The translations under genes were made by a program, and so were the position numbers. From JAGVSR01 sp031413815 (GTDB taxonomy: Bacteria; Pseudomonadota; Alphaproteobacteria; Rhizobiales; Hyphomicrobiaceae): a DNA stretch of 64,000 nucleotides. The notes under the pieces are model-generated. The model did no database searches. It saw only the letters and a program-made list of their open reading frames with translations, and was not told the origin of the DNA. Below, in pieces: positions 1 to 9,699 of this stretch. The stretch lies in the NCBI GenBank assembly GCA_031413815.1, contig JANOFU010000037.1, positions 62,001 to 126,000 on the forward strand. Direction: 5' to 3'. The stretch's first letter is position 1, and each line of letters starts with the position of its first letter.

Positions 1-23
1 CGAATCAGATAGCTTTCGATTTC

Positions 24-2552
24 ATGAGCGAAAGCGATGTCACCCAGCCCCGCGCCGGAGCTGTGGCTGCGGCGGCGTTTGCCCCCGCCGGGCCTGCGCG
101 CGGTTTTGTGCCCGTGGTGGCCGGCGTATCTGCTCTCGGGATTCTCATTCTTGCCATCGCATCAAGTGGTGCGGGCACTCCCTTGCTGCTGACCATTCTG
201 TCGACGCTGGCGATGTTCGGCGTGTTCTTTCTGTTTGGACTGATGGCGGGTCATATTCGCGTTGGTGAACGGCTTGAGGGCGCGGACTTCGCACGCGCCA
301 TCCCCGAAGGTCTCGACCGCGGCGTGCTGGTGACCCGGCGCGATGGCACGCCGCTCTACACCAACAAAATGCTAGAAGAGTTCACGGGCCGCACGGCGTC
401 TGGTGAAGCGGCTTCGCTGGACGCGGCCTTTGGCAGCGATGGCGCCGCGCGTGAAGCGCTGTTCCGGCTCACCCGCGCGGCGGAGCGTGGCGACCGGCAC
501 CGCGAAGATCTGCGGTTGCCAGCCGCTGGCGGCGGCGTGACGCGAACACTCGCCATTGAAACGGCGCCTTTCGATATGGGCATGCGACGCGAGACCGGCC
601 CGTTGTCACTATGGACTGTGGCCGACGTGACGGACGACCGCCTGCGTGAGGCGGCTGCGCGCCAGGCTTTGCATGATGCGCTTGGTCACTACGAAAGCGC
701 GCCAGTCGGTCTCATTGCAGCCGGCCGCGACGGTACCATCCGCCATATGAATGCAACGCTGACCCGCTGGCTTGGCTACCAGACCGGCGCGCGCACGCAG
801 CGCGTGTTACGCTTGGCCGATGTTCTGTCGGCTGATGCCGTTGAACTTCTCGAAGGCGCCTGGCGGGAAGGTGCGCCCGATCTCGTGACGCTCGAAATCG
901 ACGCCACCCGCGAAGACGGCCGCCTGTTGCCCGTGCAGCTCGTGGCCCGTAGCGGCCGCGATGGTAGCCGGTTGCTGGCGCTCATGAACCGGGAACTTGA
1001 AGCCGGTATTGCGCACACCGGGGGTGCAGGTGAAGAACGCTTCGACCGCTTCTTCCAGTCTGCCCCGTTCGGCATTGCCAGCGTGTCCGCCGATGGCCGC
1101 ATCGCTAGTGCCAACAGCGCATTCGCCCGGTTGATGCTTGATGCGTCGAGCGGCCTCAACAAGCCCGCCGCCGAAGTGCTGTGCCGGACGGCCGATAAGC
1201 TGACGCGGTCAAGCGTCGAAGACAGCCTCAAGCAGGTGCTTGCCGGACGCGCCAGCCCGCAACCGATCGAAATCACGGTCGGCGGTGAGCGCGAGCAGGT
1301 GCGCCGCGTGTTCCTCAGCCCGCTGGCGACGTTTGGCAACTCGCGTGAAGCCGCCATGCTGTACGTGATCGACGCCACTGAGCAGAAGGCGCTTGAGGCG
1401 CAGTATGCGCAAAGCTCGAAGATGGAAGCGGTCGGCAAGCTCGCCGGCGGCATCGCGCATGACTTCAACAACGTGCTGACCGCCATCATCGGATTCTCGG
1501 ATCTGTTGCTGCAAACGCACCGCACGTCGGACCCCGCCTTCAAAGATATCAAGAACATCCAGTCGAGCGCCTATCGTGCTGCCGGCATGGTGCGCCAGTT
1601 GCTATCGTTCTCGCGCCGCCAGACTTTGCAGGCGGAATCGCTGCAGCTCGACGAGGTGCTTGCTGAAAACGCGAGTATGCTGCGGACTTCGGTCGGCGAA
1701 AAGATCGCTCTCAAGATTCAACCGAGCCGCGATCTCTGGTACGTCAAAGTCGATAAAACGGAATTCGACCGGGTCATCTTGAACTTGTCGGTCAACGCCG
1801 GCGACGCGATGCCCGGCGGCGGCTCATTGACCGTGCGCACGGCCAACGTGACCGAGCGCGAGAGCCAGAAGCTCGGTCTCGACGGCATGCCGATCGGCGA
1901 ATACGTCATGGTGGAAGTGTCAGACACGGGCTCCGGCATGCCACCCGACGTCATTGCGAAAATTTTTGAACCGTTCTTCACGACCAAAGACGTCGGCAAA
2001 GGAACGGGGCTGGGATTATCGACCGTGTACGGCATCGTCAAGCAGTCGGGCGGTTTCATCTATGTCACGAGCGAAGTTGGCAAGGGCACCGCGTTCCGGG
2101 TTTATCTGCCGCGCTACATCCCCGACATCGACGACACGGTGGTGGCGGTCAAAGAGAAGAAGAAGGATAGGCCCGCCGATCTGACAGGCACCGGCCGCGT
2201 GCTGCTTGTGGAAGACGAAGACGTGGTGCGCTCGTTTGCCGTGCGCGCTTTAAAGCGCCAAGGTTATGAAGTCCTCGAAGCCTCAACTGGCGTCGAAGCG
2301 CTTGAGATCATGTCCGAGAACGAAGGCCGGATCGACATTGTCGTGTCCGATGTTGTGATGCCGGAAATGGACGGGCCGACGCTGTTCAAAGAGCTGCGCC
2401 GCCGCAACCCGACGATCAAAGTGATTTTCGTGTCGGGCTACCCCAACGAAGCCTTCCGCGAAACACTCGGCACCGAAGACTTTGCATTCCTGCCTAAGCC
2501 CTTCTCGCTGCCGCAGCTGGCCGCGAAGGTGAAGGAAGAACTGGCGAAGTAG
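24..2552 (+). CDS. cckA: Hybrid sensor histidine kinase CckA
   Basis: 842-residue membrane-bound hybrid kinase. Two hydrophobic segments (about residues 28-50 and 52-76) are followed by PAS-like sensory regions (about 210-320 and 340-455). A HisKA helix follows with the H-box GIAHDFNN (phosphoacceptor His479), then an HATPase domain with NAGDAMPGGG (N box) and GKGTGLGLSTVYG (G boxes). The C-terminal receiver has its phospho-acceptor at Asp776 in SDVVMPEMDG. In Alphaproteobacteria CckA phosphorylates or dephosphorylates the ChpT-CtrA cell-cycle relay. Domain order, length and the position just before recA all fit. The ATG is 23 bases from the window edge, so its upstream control region is not visible. 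Confidence 0.95.
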   Translation: MSESDVTQPRAGAVAAAAFAPAGPARGFVPVVAGVSALGILILAIASSGAGTPLLLTILSTLAMFGVFFLFGLMAGHIRVGERLEGADFARAIPEGLDRGVLVTRRDGTPLYTNKMLEEFTGRTASGEAASLDAAFGSDGAAREALFRLTRAAERGDRHREDLRLPAAGGGVTRTLAIETAPFDMGMRRETGPLSLWTVADVTDDRLREAAARQALHDALGHYESAPVGLIAAGRDGTIRHMNATLTRWLGYQTGARTQRVLRLADVLSADAVELLEGAWREGAPDLVTLEIDATREDGRLLPVQLVARSGRDGSRLLALMNRELEAGIAHTGGAGEERFDRFFQSAPFGIASVSADGRIASANSAFARLMLDASSGLNKPAAEVLCRTADKLTRSSVEDSLKQVLAGRASPQPIEITVGGEREQVRRVFLSPLATFGNSREAAMLYVIDATEQKALEAQYAQSSKMEAVGKLAGGIAHDFNNVLTAIIGFSDLLLQTHRTSDPAFKDIKNIQSSAYRAAGMVRQLLSFSRRQTLQAESLQLDEVLAENASMLRTSVGEKIALKIQPSRDLWYVKVDKTEFDRVILNLSVNAGDAMPGGGSLTVRTANVTERESQKLGLDGMPIGEYVMVEVSDTGSGMPPDVIAKIFEPFFTTKDVGKGTGLGLSTVYGIVKQSGGFIYVTSEVGKGTAFRVYLPRYIPDIDDTVVAVKEKKKDRPADLTGTGRVLLVEDEDVVRSFAVRALKRQGYEVLEASTGVEALEIMSENEGRIDIVVSDVVMPEMDGPTLFKELRRRNPTIKVIFVSGYPNEAFRETLGTEDFAFLPKPFSLPQLAAKVKEELAK

Positions 2553-2742
2553 GGGACGGGATGAGTGGGTCCCCGCGGGTTCGGAAACGCGATCGACGCG
2601 TGACGTGTAGCGACCCGATTCGGTTCGAACAGGCTGTACCAGGCACCGCGTTCAGTCGTGGGCGTTAAATTGTACCGAAGCGTTGGGTCATCGTCGAAAC
2701 GCGGCCACGCTTCTCCTCGACGCCAATCTACAAGGCCGCAAC

Positions 2743-2777
2743 AAAAAACGCCGGGCGAGGGGGCTCGCCGGGCGTTT
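2743..2777 (-). terminator. Rho-independent terminator of the 2802-3104 gene
   Basis: Inverted repeat 2747-2759 / 2764-2776 (13 bp stem with one mismatch, 4-base loop). On the minus strand it is followed by a run of six T. It lies 25 bases past the stop of the minus-strand membrane-protein gene and is well placed to end its transcript. It faces the end of cckA, which converges on it. Confidence 0.8.
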
Positions 2778-2801
2778 GGATTTCAATGCGTTGACGCCAA
2801 C

Positions 2802-3104
2802 CTACCGCCGGTTGCTCGACGAGCCGCTGCTGGAGTTGGCGCGATCCCAGTAGAAGTAGCAAACGGTGACGACCGAGGTCAGCAGCATGGTTCCTATGAT
2901 GTCGGCGCGCTGGATGAAGCCGAGCCACGTGTTGAGACCCTGCACCGAGCCGCCTTTCGACATTAGTACGCTGTTGGCGACGACGATAATGAGTGAGACA
3001 AGCGCGGTCAGGCCCATCGCGGTCAACACTTGCAGCAGGCGTTTGGCGAGGCGCGGCACCGAAAAGGATTTGCCGGCGACGGCGATCATCGTGCGGTCGG
3101 TCAT
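2802..3104 (-). CDS. Small two-helix inner-membrane protein, function unknown
   Basis: 100 residues. Two strongly hydrophobic segments (about residues 22-48 and 66-87) are separated by a short polar loop. The N-terminus is basic and the tail is Ser/Arg rich. The start is supported by GAGGA located 8-9 bases before the ATG, and the gene ends at a good terminator. I do not recognise the family; the shape would fit a small YqhA/DUF-type membrane protein, but that is only a guess. It is divergent from recA, with a palindromic repeat (3158-3192) between the two. Confidence 0.7.
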   Translation of the reverse strand: MTDRTMIAVAGKSFSVPRLAKRLLQVLTAMGLTALVSLIIVVANSVLMSKGGSVQGLNTWLGFIQRADIIGTMLLTSVVTVCYFYWDRANSSSGSSSNRR

Positions 3105-3157
3105 GTCTGATATCCTCTAATGACTCCAGCAACATAGTAGCTGATTCGGCGCCAATT

Positions 3158-3192
3158 GGTGTCAGACACCTCTGAAGTGGTGTCTGACGCCA
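3158..3192. repeat. Palindromic repeat, family A, copy 1
   Basis: Core GGTGTCAGACACC followed after 7 bases by GGTGTCTGACGCC. Each arm is itself nearly palindromic and the arms pair with each other. It lies between the divergent small membrane-protein gene and recA. Related copies occur at 10603, 20264, 23496, 23946, 53514, 53568, 55563 and 56250, with a half copy at 33808. Confidence 0.85.
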
Positions 3193-3361
3193 TCACAGGT
3201 CTACGTGCTCACTGTGGCCGCTGTTCGGCAGGTGTTCACGGTGGGTTTGACACATAGGTTCTATGCGGAGCATATGAGAACAAAACGTGATTGACGAATG
3301 AGAACGAATAGGGTACATCGCTGTAAATTGCTGATCTGCAACTCATGCCATAAGGTGCCCG

Positions 3362-4507
3362 ATGACCAAGCCAGATCTCAGATTAATCGACGGGGGAAAC
3401 TCGAACATGGACAAGAAGCAGGCGCTCGAAGCGGCGCTGGCTCAGATCGACAAAAACTTTGGCAAAGGCTCAATCATGCGATTGGGTGCCGGCGACAAGG
3501 TCATGGATATCGAGGCCATATCGACGGGGTCGATTGGGCTCGATATTGCGCTGGGCATCGGCGGGTTGCCCAAGGGCCGGGTCGTTGAAATTTATGGTCC
3601 GGAATCCTCAGGTAAGACGACGCTGACGCTGCAAGTCATCGCGGAAGCGCAGAAGAAGGGCGGCATCTGCGCGTTCATCGACGCGGAACATGCGCTCGAT
3701 CCGGTTTATGCCCGGAAGCTTGGCGTAAAGGTCGAGGATCTGTTGATCTCGCAGCCTGATACCGGAGAGCAGGCCTTGGAAATAGCTGACACGCTGGTGC
3801 GCTCGGGCGCGGTCGATGTGCTGGTGGTCGTCTCGGTCGCCGCGTTGACACCGAAGGCTGAACTCGAAGGCGAGATGGGCGACAGCCTGCCAGGTCTGCA
3901 GGCGCGCTTGATGAGCCAGGCATTGCGCAAGTTGACGGGCTCAATTTCGAAGTCGGGCACCATGGTGATTTTCATCAACCAGATCCGAATGAAAATTGGC
4001 GTCATGTTCGGCAATCCCGAAACGACGACCGGGGGTAATGCGTTGAAGTTTTATGCCTCCGTGCGTCTCGACATTCGCCGCATTGGCCAGATCAAGCATC
4101 AAGACGAGCCAGTCGGCAACCAGACCCGCGTCAAGGTTGTGAAGAACAAGGTGGCGCCGCCGTTTAAGCAGGTTGAATTCGACATCATGTATGGCGAAGG
4201 CATCTCCAAGGTCGGCGAACTCGTCGATCTGGGCGTGAAGGCCAACCTCATTGAGAAGTCGGGCGCGTGGATGTCCTATGGTGGCGAACGCATCGGCCAG
4301 GGCCGGGAGAACACCAAGGAGTTCTTGAAGGCCAATCCGAAGATCGCCAACGCCATCGAGAAGGCGATTCGGGCCAACGCGGGTCTGATCGTTGACAAGA
4401 TGCTGGCCGAACCAGAAGCGGGGGCTGATGCCGAAACCCCGGACGAAGACGGCGTGTTGCCGGATGTTGAGGAAACACCCAAGAAGGGCGCCCGCGGTAA
4501 GCGGTAA
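3362..4507 (+). CDS. recA: Recombinase RecA
   Basis: 381 residues. DNA-dependent ATPase that forms filaments on single-stranded DNA, catalyses strand exchange, and triggers LexA self-cleavage. Walker A is GPESSGKT (about residues 79-86), the Walker B region is LVVVSVAALTPKAELEGEMG, and the conserved FINQIRMKIGVMFGNPETT is present. The C-terminal tail is acidic, as usual. The start at 3362 gives the N-terminus MTKPDLRLIDGG. An internal ATG at 3407 (MDKKQALEAAL) is an alternative, since many alphaproteobacterial RecA proteins begin shortly before this conserved stretch. It is followed by alaS, the usual order in Hyphomicrobiales-like genomes. Confidence 0.98.
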   Translation: MTKPDLRLIDGGNSNMDKKQALEAALAQIDKNFGKGSIMRLGAGDKVMDIEAISTGSIGLDIALGIGGLPKGRVVEIYGPESSGKTTLTLQVIAEAQKKGGICAFIDAEHALDPVYARKLGVKVEDLLISQPDTGEQALEIADTLVRSGAVDVLVVVSVAALTPKAELEGEMGDSLPGLQARLMSQALRKLTGSISKSGTMVIFINQIRMKIGVMFGNPETTTGGNALKFYASVRLDIRRIGQIKHQDEPVGNQTRVKVVKNKVAPPFKQVEFDIMYGEGISKVGELVDLGVKANLIEKSGAWMSYGGERIGQGRENTKEFLKANPKIANAIEKAIRANAGLIVDKMLAEPEAGADAETPDEDGVLPDVEETPKKGARGKR

Positions 4508-4660
4508 CCCCTCAGCGTAGGATGGTGGACTGAGGTTCCGGTGGCGGGGCGCGACACAGGCAGCCCGCCCCTGTGTTTGTGTGTGGCTGTGTGGACAGGC
4601 CCAAGCGGCGTCGCTACAACGGCGCAACTTCGCAATTTTGCGCTTAAGCGGGCCCACGGA

Positions 4661-7330
4661 ATGACCGGCGTCAACGAGATCAGAACGGCGTTTCTCGAGT
4701 ACTTCAGGAAAAATGGCCACGAGGTAGTGGCGTCGTCGCCCTTGGTGCCGCGCAATGACCCGACGTTGATGTTCACCAACGCTGGCATGGTGCAATTCAA
4801 GAACGTGTTCACTGGCCAAGAAGCGCGTCCGTATAAGACGGCGGCGACCTCGCAAAAGTGCGTCCGCGCCGGCGGCAAGCACAACGACCTCGACAACGTC
4901 GGCTACACCGCGCGCCACCACACGTTCTTTGAAATGCTCGGCAATTTCTCGTTTGGTGATTACTTCAAAGAGCGCGCGATTGAGCTTGCTTGGAACCTGA
5001 CCACAAAAGAGTACGGCCTCGATAAATCGCGGTTGTTGGTGACCGTCTATCACGATGACGACGACGCATTCCGCATCTGGAAGAAACTCACGGGTTTTGC
5101 GGATCAGCGCATCATCCGCATCCCCACATCGGACAATTTCTGGGCGATGGGCGACACGGGCCCGTGCGGCCCGTGCTCGGAAATCTTCTATGACCACGGC
5201 GACGAGATCCCGGGGGGACCTCCAGGCTCGCCCGACGCGGAGGGCGACCGCTTTATCGAGATCTGGAATCTCGTGTTCATGCAGTTTGAGCAACGGGGAC
5301 CGGGGGATCGCGTGGCGCTGCCGCGGCCGTCGATCGATACCGGCATGGGGCTTGAGCGCGTCTCGGCGGTGCTGCAAGGCACCCACGACAACTACGAGAC
5401 GGATCTATTCAAGGCGTTGATCGCGGCGTCGGTTGATGCGACGGGCGTGCGCGCAGAAGGTGCCGCGAAGTCATCGCACCGCGTCATCGCTGATCATCTG
5501 CGGTCAACAAGCTTCCTCATCGCCGATGGCGTATTGCCGTCGAACGAAGGCCGCGGCTACGTGCTGCGGCGGATCATGCGGCGCGCCATGCGCCACGCTC
5601 ACCTTCTCGGCGCGAAAGACCCGCTGATGCACCGCCTGGTGCCCGCCCTCGTGCGCCAGATGGGTGACACGTATCAGGAGCTGGTAGGAGCGCAGGCGCT
5701 GATCACCGAAACATTGAAGCTTGAAGAAACGCGGTTCCGCAGAACGCTTGAGAACGGATTGAAGTTGCTCGGTGATGCATCCGGGACGTTGAAGTCTGGG
5801 GCCGTGTTCCCCGGCGAGGTCGCGTTCAAGCTCTACGACACATTCGGCTTCCCGCTGGACCTGACCGAAGATGCTCTGCGTCCGCGCGGCATCACGGTCG
5901 GTACCAAGGCTTTCTCGGCCGCGATGGACAAGCAGAAGGACGACGCACGCCGCGCCTGGAAGGGCTCAGGCGACGCGGCGACCGAGGTCATCTGGTTTGA
6001 AATCAAGGACCGCACCGGCGCGTCGGAATTTCTCGGCTACGAGACGGAGACAGCCGAAGGCGTGATTACGGCGCTGGTATCGGGCGGCAAAGAAACAAAG
6101 GCTCTTAAGACCGGAGACGACGGCGCGCTGATCCTCAATCAAACGCCCTTCTACGGCGAGAGCGGCGGTCAGGTCGGCGATACCGGAGTGATCAAAGGAG
6201 CGAAGGGTGCCGTCTTCCGCGTCTCTGATACGCAAAAGAAGCTGGGTGATCTGTTTGTCCACATGGGCAAGGTTGAGGCCGGGAGTTTCAAAACGGGCGA
6301 TGCCGTCGAGCTTGAGATCGATCACGCCCGCCGCACGGCGACGCGCGCCAATCACTCGGCCACCCATGTGCTGCACGAAGCGCTGCGCCAGGTGCTGGGC
6401 ACACACGTGGCTCAAAAAGGCTCGCTGGTTTCGCCCGACCGGCTGCGGTTTGATTTCGTCCATCAAAAGCCAATGAGTGCTGATGAAGTGAAGTCCGTCG
6501 AAGCGCTCGCCAACGCTATCGTGCTGCAGAACAGCGCGATTGAAACGCGGCTGATGGCGCTCGACGAGGCCAAGGCGACGGGCGCGATGGCGCTGTTCGG
6601 TGAAAAGTATGGCGACGAAGTCCGCGTGGTGTCGATGGGTTTGCCGCCGCCGGGAGCGAAGAAGGCATGGTCCGTCGAACTGTGCGGCGGCACCCATGCG
6701 CGGCGCACGGGCGATATCGGGCTCATCAAGGTCACCGGCGAAAGTGCGAGCTCCGCAGGTGTGCGCCGCCTTGAGGCGCTGACCGCAGACGGCGCGCGTG
6801 CGTACTTGGCGGAGGCGGACGAGCGGTTGAAGGAAGCTGCCGCCATTCTGAAGACACGGCCCGATGATGTTGTTGACCGCCTGAAAGCGCTGGTCGATGA
6901 GCGCAAAGTCCTTGAACGCCAACTCGCTGATGCCAAGAAACAAGTGGCGCTTGGCGGCGCAGGAACCGCTGCGGCCGCCGCTCAAGGCGACGCCATCCGC
7001 ACCGTCGGCACGGTCAAGCTCCTGTCGCGCAAGGTCGATGGGCTCAACCCCAAGGATCTGCGTGGCCTCGTAGACGATGGCAAGAAGCAAGTCGGATCGG
7101 GCATCGTGGCCATCGCTGGAGTGACGGAGGACGGCAAAGCCGGCCTCGCAGTCGGCGTCACGGATGACTTGGTCAAGACGTGGAGTGCCGTTGATCTTGT
7201 CAAAGCCGGGGCGGAGGCCGTCGGTGGCAAGGGTGGCGGCGGCCGGCCGGACATGGCCCAGGCGGGTGGGCCTGATGGCGCCAAGGCCGCTGATGCGCTT
7301 GCCGCAATTGAAGCCATGATCGGCAGCTAG
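4661..7330 (+). CDS. alaS: Alanyl-tRNA synthetase
   Basis: 889 residues from the chosen ATG at 4661. The same frame is open upstream to 4541, but that extension is low-complexity and does not match the family, whereas MTGVNEIRTAFLEYF is the canonical N-terminus. The class II catalytic core is followed by the editing domain with its zinc motifs (HSATHVLHEA and CGGTHARRTG) and a C-terminal DHHA1-type region rich in Gly/Ala. It charges tRNA-Ala and hydrolyses mischarged Ser/Gly-tRNA-Ala. The 150-base gap after recA shows no clear terminator, so co-transcription is possible. Confidence 0.98.
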   Translation: MTGVNEIRTAFLEYFRKNGHEVVASSPLVPRNDPTLMFTNAGMVQFKNVFTGQEARPYKTAATSQKCVRAGGKHNDLDNVGYTARHHTFFEMLGNFSFGDYFKERAIELAWNLTTKEYGLDKSRLLVTVYHDDDDAFRIWKKLTGFADQRIIRIPTSDNFWAMGDTGPCGPCSEIFYDHGDEIPGGPPGSPDAEGDRFIEIWNLVFMQFEQRGPGDRVALPRPSIDTGMGLERVSAVLQGTHDNYETDLFKALIAASVDATGVRAEGAAKSSHRVIADHLRSTSFLIADGVLPSNEGRGYVLRRIMRRAMRHAHLLGAKDPLMHRLVPALVRQMGDTYQELVGAQALITETLKLEETRFRRTLENGLKLLGDASGTLKSGAVFPGEVAFKLYDTFGFPLDLTEDALRPRGITVGTKAFSAAMDKQKDDARRAWKGSGDAATEVIWFEIKDRTGASEFLGYETETAEGVITALVSGGKETKALKTGDDGALILNQTPFYGESGGQVGDTGVIKGAKGAVFRVSDTQKKLGDLFVHMGKVEAGSFKTGDAVELEIDHARRTATRANHSATHVLHEALRQVLGTHVAQKGSLVSPDRLRFDFVHQKPMSADEVKSVEALANAIVLQNSAIETRLMALDEAKATGAMALFGEKYGDEVRVVSMGLPPPGAKKAWSVELCGGTHARRTGDIGLIKVTGESASSAGVRRLEALTADGARAYLAEADERLKEAAAILKTRPDDVVDRLKALVDERKVLERQLADAKKQVALGGAGTAAAAAQGDAIRTVGTVKLLSRKVDGLNPKDLRGLVDDGKKQVGSGIVAIAGVTEDGKAGLAVGVTDDLVKTWSAVDLVKAGAEAVGGKGGGGRPDMAQAGGPDGAKAADALAAIEAMIGS

Positions 7331-7405
7331 AAGATCCCCGTAACAGCTGGCCGATCGGCGAAAGACAACCATCGACAACCAATGACCACCCAAGGAGACG
7401 AGACG

Positions 7406-7792
7406 ATGAATGTGCGTGCACTTTTATTGGTGGCCGGAAGCGTTGTTGCGATTAGCTGGCCCGCCAGCGCGGAGACCACTACGACCATGTGTGGCCGTCC
7501 TGGCGACATGGTGCAACTGGTCATCGATATGCAGATGCCCTCGGTTGAAAGCGTGTGGCGCGACAAGAAGATGTTCGTAAACCGCGACACGGGAGATGGC
7601 AGCCTTTGGGCGTTCTCGGTGAAGAACACCAATGCTCACCCGTCCGCAATCTGCGAGCGGCAAGTGAAGGACGGTGACACCATCAAGACCGAAACGGGGG
7701 TGTTGTGCACGGCCAATGAGAAGGTCTGTAAGTCGTTTTCGGCTCAAGTCAATGAACGGCTGGCGATCATCAAAGGCAAGGCGCAGAAGTAG
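7406..7792 (+). CDS. Exported protein of unknown function
   Basis: 128 residues from the ATG at 7406, preceded by AAGGAGACGAGACG, an excellent ribosome-binding site; an in-frame ATG at 7382 lacks one. The N-terminal signal peptide (MNVRALLLVAGSVVA...) is predicted to be cleaved after PASA. The mature protein has four cysteines (CGRPGD, CERQ, CTAN, CKSF), which could form two disulfides in the periplasm. No family recognised. It lies 98 bases upstream of the antiporter gene. Confidence 0.75.
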   Translation: MNVRALLLVAGSVVAISWPASAETTTTMCGRPGDMVQLVIDMQMPSVESVWRDKKMFVNRDTGDGSLWAFSVKNTNAHPSAICERQVKDGDTIKTETGVLCTANEKVCKSFSAQVNERLAIIKGKAQK

Positions 7793-7890
7793 GCATGCCG
7801 CTCGATTTGAGTGCTTGCGCCGCTCAACAAACGCAGTGATCGTGCGCAACGAGGGTGCGCGATCTCCGCCGCCAGTGAGGGATCACCGCA

Positions 7891-9696
7891 ATGGCTGCGC
7901 CCATCGATATGGCTGCCTACAGCGATGTCTTGGTCGTTCTGGCAACAGCGGCGGTTGCGGTGCCGCTGTTGCAGCGGGCCAAGATCAATCCGGTATTGGG
8001 GTATCTGCTGTGCGGCGTGGCGCTCGGGCCCCAGGGGCTCGGCGGGCTCGTCGGACATTGGCCGGCCTTGTTCTGGATCACGGTCGATGATCCCGCCCGG
8101 CTGGCGACGCTGGCCGAGCTCGGCATTGCGTTCTTGCTCTTCATCATCGGCCTGGAGTTAGCGCCGCAGCGGTTATGGACCATGCGCCGGCTCGTGTTCG
8201 GCCTGGGCTCCCTGCAGGTGATCGCGTGCGCGGTCGCGCTTGGCCTGCTCGCGCAAGCCGCGGGGCAGACAGCGGCGGCGGCCACGATCATCGGGTTCAG
8301 CTTGGCGTTGTCGTCAACGGCGATCGTCATCGAGCTGCTGGCTGCGCAGAACCGTCTGTCTTTGTCGACCGGGCGGGCGAGTTTCGCGATCCTCTTGTTG
8401 CAGGATCTCGCGGTGATCCCGCTGCTGTTGCTCGTTCCGATTTTAGCGCCGGGCGATCACGGCTCGATCTGGCAAGGCTTGGCAACGGCTTTTGTGCAGG
8501 CGGTTCTGGCGATTGGCCTTGTGGCAGCGGTGGGCTACGCCGTGCTGCGTCCACTGTTCCGGCTGGTCGCATCCCACGGTGGTGGCGATCTGTTTGTGGC
8601 CGCGGTGTTGCTGGTTGCAGTCGGCAGCGGCGTGATGACCGCGCTGGCGGGTGCGTCGATGGCTTTGGGTGCATTCGTCGCCGGTGTCATGCTGGCGGAA
8701 ACGGAGTACCGCAAGGCGATTGAAGCGACCATTGAGCCGATCAAAGGGCTGTTGCTGGGTGTGTTTTTCTTCTCCGTCGGCGCAAGCCTGGACTTGAGTG
8801 TGGTGGCGACCGATCCACTGATGATCGCGGCCAGTGTGGCCGGACTCATTCTGATCAAGGGCGTGATCATTGCGGTGCTCGCACGGGCCTACGGGTTCCC
8901 ATGGCCAGTGGCCGCGCGGACGGGTGCCATTCTCGGCCCGGGGGGCGAGTTTGCACTGATCGTTTTGGGGCTCGCGACGACAGCGGGGATCATTGCAGCC
9001 AAGTCGGGGGCGCAATTGCTGGCGGTGACGTCGCTGTCGATGGCGCTGATCCCGGTTCTGGATGCGCTGGCGCAAAGGGTGTTCCGGATTCCGCTCGCGA
9101 GGCCCACGGATCCGGCACTTTTGGCCATGCCTGAGGACCCAAACCCCGTTGCCCTCGTCGTAGGCTACGGCCGCGTCGGCGCGCTGGTCTCGGACATGTT
9201 GGACGTGCATCACGTCCGCCACGTGGTGACCGAAAAGCGGCCTGACCTCGTGAGCGATGCGCGCACGGCAGGACGGCCCGTTTACTTCGGCAATGCCACG
9301 ACACCCCAGTTTCTAGAGCGCTGCGGATTAGGCACGGCCAAAGCTGTGATCATCACCATTCACGATTGGAAGGCGACCGACGAGATTGTGGAAGCGGTGC
9401 GCGCTGCCCGGCCCAATGTGACGATCGTGGCGCGCGCTCGCGATGCCGATCATGCCCGCCATCTGTATGAGATCGGCGTGACGGATGCGGTGCCGGAAAC
9501 CATCGAAGCAAGCCTGCAGTTATCTGAGGCCGCGCTGGTGGATCTGGGAATTGCGACGGGACCTGTGATCGCGTCCATTCATGAAAAGCGCGATGAATTC
9601 CGCCATGCGCTGCAGGCGGCTGCCGGAAAAGCCGGGCGGACGGTGAGCCATGGGTTGCGGGCGAAGTCGAAGGCGACAAAATCGCCTGTGACGTAA
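7891..9696 (+). CDS. CPA2-family monovalent cation:proton antiporter (KefB/KefC/YbaL-like)
   Basis: 601 residues. The N-terminal two-thirds (to about residue 400) has a dozen hydrophobic helices with the Na+/H+ exchanger signature, including NPVLGYLLCGVALGP and ALSSTAIVIELL. The C-terminal third has a TrkA-N/RCK nucleotide-binding fold (VALVVGYGRVGALVSDML) that would gate transport with NAD(H)-type ligands. It probably exports K+ or Na+ in exchange for protons at the inner membrane. No separate KefF/KefG ancillary gene is adjacent, which favours a YbaL-like type over glutathione-gated KefC. Substrate is not determinable from sequence. Confidence 0.88.
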   Translation: MAAPIDMAAYSDVLVVLATAAVAVPLLQRAKINPVLGYLLCGVALGPQGLGGLVGHWPALFWITVDDPARLATLAELGIAFLLFIIGLELAPQRLWTMRRLVFGLGSLQVIACAVALGLLAQAAGQTAAAATIIGFSLALSSTAIVIELLAAQNRLSLSTGRASFAILLLQDLAVIPLLLLVPILAPGDHGSIWQGLATAFVQAVLAIGLVAAVGYAVLRPLFRLVASHGGGDLFVAAVLLVAVGSGVMTALAGASMALGAFVAGVMLAETEYRKAIEATIEPIKGLLLGVFFFSVGASLDLSVVATDPLMIAASVAGLILIKGVIIAVLARAYGFPWPVAARTGAILGPGGEFALIVLGLATTAGIIAAKSGAQLLAVTSLSMALIPVLDALAQRVFRIPLARPTDPALLAMPEDPNPVALVVGYGRVGALVSDMLDVHHVRHVVTEKRPDLVSDARTAGRPVYFGNATTPQFLERCGLGTAKAVIITIHDWKATDEIVEAVRAARPNVTIVARARDADHARHLYEIGVTDAVPETIEASLQLSEAALVDLGIATGPVIASIHEKRDEFRHALQAAAGKAGRTVSHGLRAKSKATKSPVT

Positions 9697-9699
9697 TCC

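Noticed and set aside
3255..3305. Possible LexA box upstream of recA (two GAAC tetramers and one GTTC)
   Set aside because: The spacing does not match the alphaproteobacterial GAAC-N7-GAAC or GTTC-N7-GTTC site; the closest is GAAC-N7-GATT with two mismatches.
3941..5386. Long minus-strand open frame opposite recA/alaS
   Set aside because: Shadow of two well-conserved genes on the other strand; no recognisable domain and codon pattern follows the sense genes.
5966..7393. 475-codon minus-strand open frame opposite alaS
   Set aside because: Antisense shadow caused by high GC in AlaS; no domain, low-complexity composition.
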